From positions 1,548,501-1,612,500 of the forward strand of contig NZ_CP070506.1 in the NCBI RefSeq assembly GCF_016925675.1: DNA of 64,000 nucleotides, written 5' to 3'. Positions 62,883-64,000 of the stretch are shown here, one piece after another. The notes under the pieces are model-generated. The model did not search any database and was not told the DNA's origin. It saw nothing but the letters and a program-made list of their open reading frames with translations. Position 1 is the first letter of the stretch; every line of letters starts with the position of its first letter. The DNA comes from Pseudomonas hygromyciniae (GTDB taxonomy: Bacteria > Pseudomonadota > Gammaproteobacteria > Pseudomonadales > Pseudomonadaceae). The position numbers were made by a program, and so were the translations under genes.

Positions 62883-63719
62883 ATGGCTTTAGTCGGGCGC
62901 TACAACAGTTTGCAAGTGGTTAAACACACTAACTTTGGTTTGTATCTGGACGGTGAGCAAGAGGGCGAAATCCTCTTGCCCAATCGTTATATTCCCAAAG
63001 ATATTCCCAGTGAAGATGAAGACTGGCTTAACGTTTTTATTTATCTGGACAGCGATGACAAACTTATCGCCACCACTGAAAAACCAAAAGTACAGGTGGG
63101 CGAGTTTGCCAGCCTGAAAGTGGTCGAAGTCAACAGCATCGGGGTGTTCCTCGACTGGGGTCTACCCAAGGACTTGCTGCTGCCTTACTCCGAAGAAAAG
63201 CGCCAACTGACCGCCGGTGAATACTGCGTGGTGCATGTCTACCTCGACAAGCACACCAAGCGCATCACCGCCACCGCACGCCTGGACCGTTACCTGGACA
63301 AGACCCCGGCCAACTACACCGTGGGCCAGGAAGTCGACTTGCTGGTTGCCGAAGCCACTGATATGGGCTTCAAGGCAATCATCAACAACAAGCACTGGGG
63401 CCTGATCCACAAGAACGAAGTGTTCAAGTTCCTGCGTCCGGGCAAGGAAGAGAAGGGTTTCATCAAGGAAATCCGCGCCGACGGCAATATCAGCCTCAGC
63501 CTGCAACCGGTCGGCGAACAAGCGGCGTCCAGCCTGAACTCGAAGATCCTCGCCAAGTTGCGTGAGAACAACGGTAGCCTGCCGGTCAGCGACAAAAGCG
63601 ACCCGACCGTGATCAGCAACTTGTTCGGCGTGAGCAAGGGCAACTTCAAGAAGGCTATTGGTGCGCTGTACAAGCAGGGCCAGATCGTGATTCACGCTGA
63701 TCGCATTGAACTAAGCTGA
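62883..63719 (+). CDS. CvfB/YitL-type S1 RNA-binding protein
   Basis: A 278-residue protein with repeated S1-like OB folds (about 1-65, 70-130, 140-215): LVGRYNSLQVVKHTNFGLYL, GEFASLKVVEVNSIGVFLDW and VGQEVDLLVAEATDMGFKAI. A C-terminal winged helix follows (SDPTVISNLFGVSKGNFKKAI). This is the CvfB arrangement; CvfB affects virulence-gene expression in Staphylococcus, but the role in Pseudomonas is not known. ATG at 62883 follows GAGGGT. Confidence 0.88.
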   Translation: MALVGRYNSLQVVKHTNFGLYLDGEQEGEILLPNRYIPKDIPSEDEDWLNVFIYLDSDDKLIATTEKPKVQVGEFASLKVVEVNSIGVFLDWGLPKDLLLPYSEEKRQLTAGEYCVVHVYLDKHTKRITATARLDRYLDKTPANYTVGQEVDLLVAEATDMGFKAIINNKHWGLIHKNEVFKFLRPGKEEKGFIKEIRADGNISLSLQPVGEQAASSLNSKILAKLRENNGSLPVSDKSDPTVISNLFGVSKGNFKKAIGALYKQGQIVIHADRIELS

Positions 63720-63735
63720 TTGCATCCTGCTCTTG

Positions 63736-63773
63736 TGTAGGAGTCGCTATCGCCGGCAAGCCGGCTCCTACAG
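63736..63773. repeat. REP-like hairpin
   Basis: TGTAGGAG-TCG...CCGGCAAGCCGG-CTCCTACA: an outer 8-bp stem with an inner CCGG/CCGG stem. It matches half of a family B element and probably also ends transcription of the CvfB-like gene. Confidence 0.65.
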
Positions 63774-63785
63774 TAGGTTGTCGCC

Positions 63786-64000
63786 ATGGGCAAAAAAGTC
63801 GTGTTTGCTTACCTCGGTACGTTATTGGCTTTTTTAGTGCTCGATGGCCTTTGGCTTGGCGTGTTGATGGGGTCGACCTATAAGGCCCTGCTGGGGCCGT
63901 TGATGCTTGAACAACCGCGATTGCTGCCGGCGGCGCTGTTCTACTTCCTTTATGTGTTCGGCTGTGTAGCTTTTGTGGTGCTGCCGGCGCTGGCCAGTGG
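63786..64000 (+). CDS. DUF2177-like membrane protein, 3' end outside the window
   Basis: The first 71 codons are present. Two TM helices are visible (VFAYLGTLLAFLVLDGLWLGVL and ALFYFLYVFGCVAFVVLPAL, in part). The LDGLWLG and ALFYxLYVxGxVxFVVLPAL patterns are those of DUF2177 proteins, predicted four-TM inner-membrane proteins of unknown role. The ribosome-binding site is weak (AGTAGG). The gene continues past base 64000. Confidence 0.75.
   Translation, partial: MGKKVVFAYLGTLLAFLVLDGLWLGVLMGSTYKALLGPLMLEQPRLLPAALFYFLYVFGCVAFVVLPALAS

Overview
The window looks like a chromosomal segment of a Pseudomonas of the P. fluorescens group. It is GC-rich and densely coded. Gene content matches that genus: cynTS/cynR, RNase D with YcgL and YcgN, a PauA-type glutamine synthetase, AceK, HrpA, LpxO, an OprP/OprO-type porin beside an ECF sigma factor, and an AzoR/LysR pair. 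At least twelve REP/REPIN-type palindromic repeats of two sequence families sit between genes, mostly just after stop codons, as is typical of these genomes. I see no rRNA, tRNA, CRISPR array or prophage.

Layout. 1-9.6 kb: a left-truncated, frameshifted MFS drug-efflux gene; a periplasmic tandem-Cache protein; the cyanate operon cynT-cynS with divergent cynR; a glutamine synthetase-like polyamine enzyme; a methyltransferase; rnd-ycgL; a 2-hydroxyacid dehydrogenase. 9.7-13.1 kb: one very large unrecognised protein ending in a compact protein-kinase-like domain, the strongest novelty in the window. 13.2-22.3 kb: nitroreductase, YcgN, a degenerate M61/M1-peptidase-like exported protein, TrmH-type methyltransferase, HNH protein, spermidine-synthase-like protein, oligopeptidase B, class II amidotransferase and small membrane proteins. 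22.6-26.1 kb: LysR regulator divergent from the 5-oxoprolinase operon pxpABC. 26.2-31.8 kb: MoxR ATPase with its VWA partner, a DUF748-like protein, cysK, lpxO.

31.8-33.7 kb is the accessory spot. An internally deleted IS1182-type element with 16-bp terminal inverted repeats and a 5-bp target duplication (TTGCT) sits exactly in the loop of what was a perfect 12-bp-stem terminator shared by lpxO and an opposing two-gene unit. That unit encodes a GNAT-like protein and a 52-residue basic protein of unknown function.

34-46.3 kb: two EamA permeases, a chemotaxis receptor, aceK, hrpA, a FabH-like synthase, and an ECF sigma/zinc anti-sigma pair. 46.4-64 kb: a phosphate-type porin behind two 11-bp-spaced Pho-box-like repeats; a FemAB-like protein; AqpZ; an ABC exporter; a cyclophilin; a hydrolase; a LysR gene broken by a one-base slip in a G run; AzoR; a third EamA permease; a YbdG-like MscS channel; a DEAD-box helicase; several small exported proteins; an S1-domain CvfB-like protein; and the start of a DUF2177-like membrane protein.

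Recurrent functional themes are nitrogen and small-metabolite use (cyanate, 5-oxoproline, polyamines), envelope adaptation (LpxO, porins, mechanosensitive channel, AqpZ) and RNA metabolism (RNase D, HrpA, DEAD helicase, TrmH). Two genes (1-1340 and 53540-54464) are frameshifted; whether these are real mutations or assembly errors cannot be told from the sequence alone.
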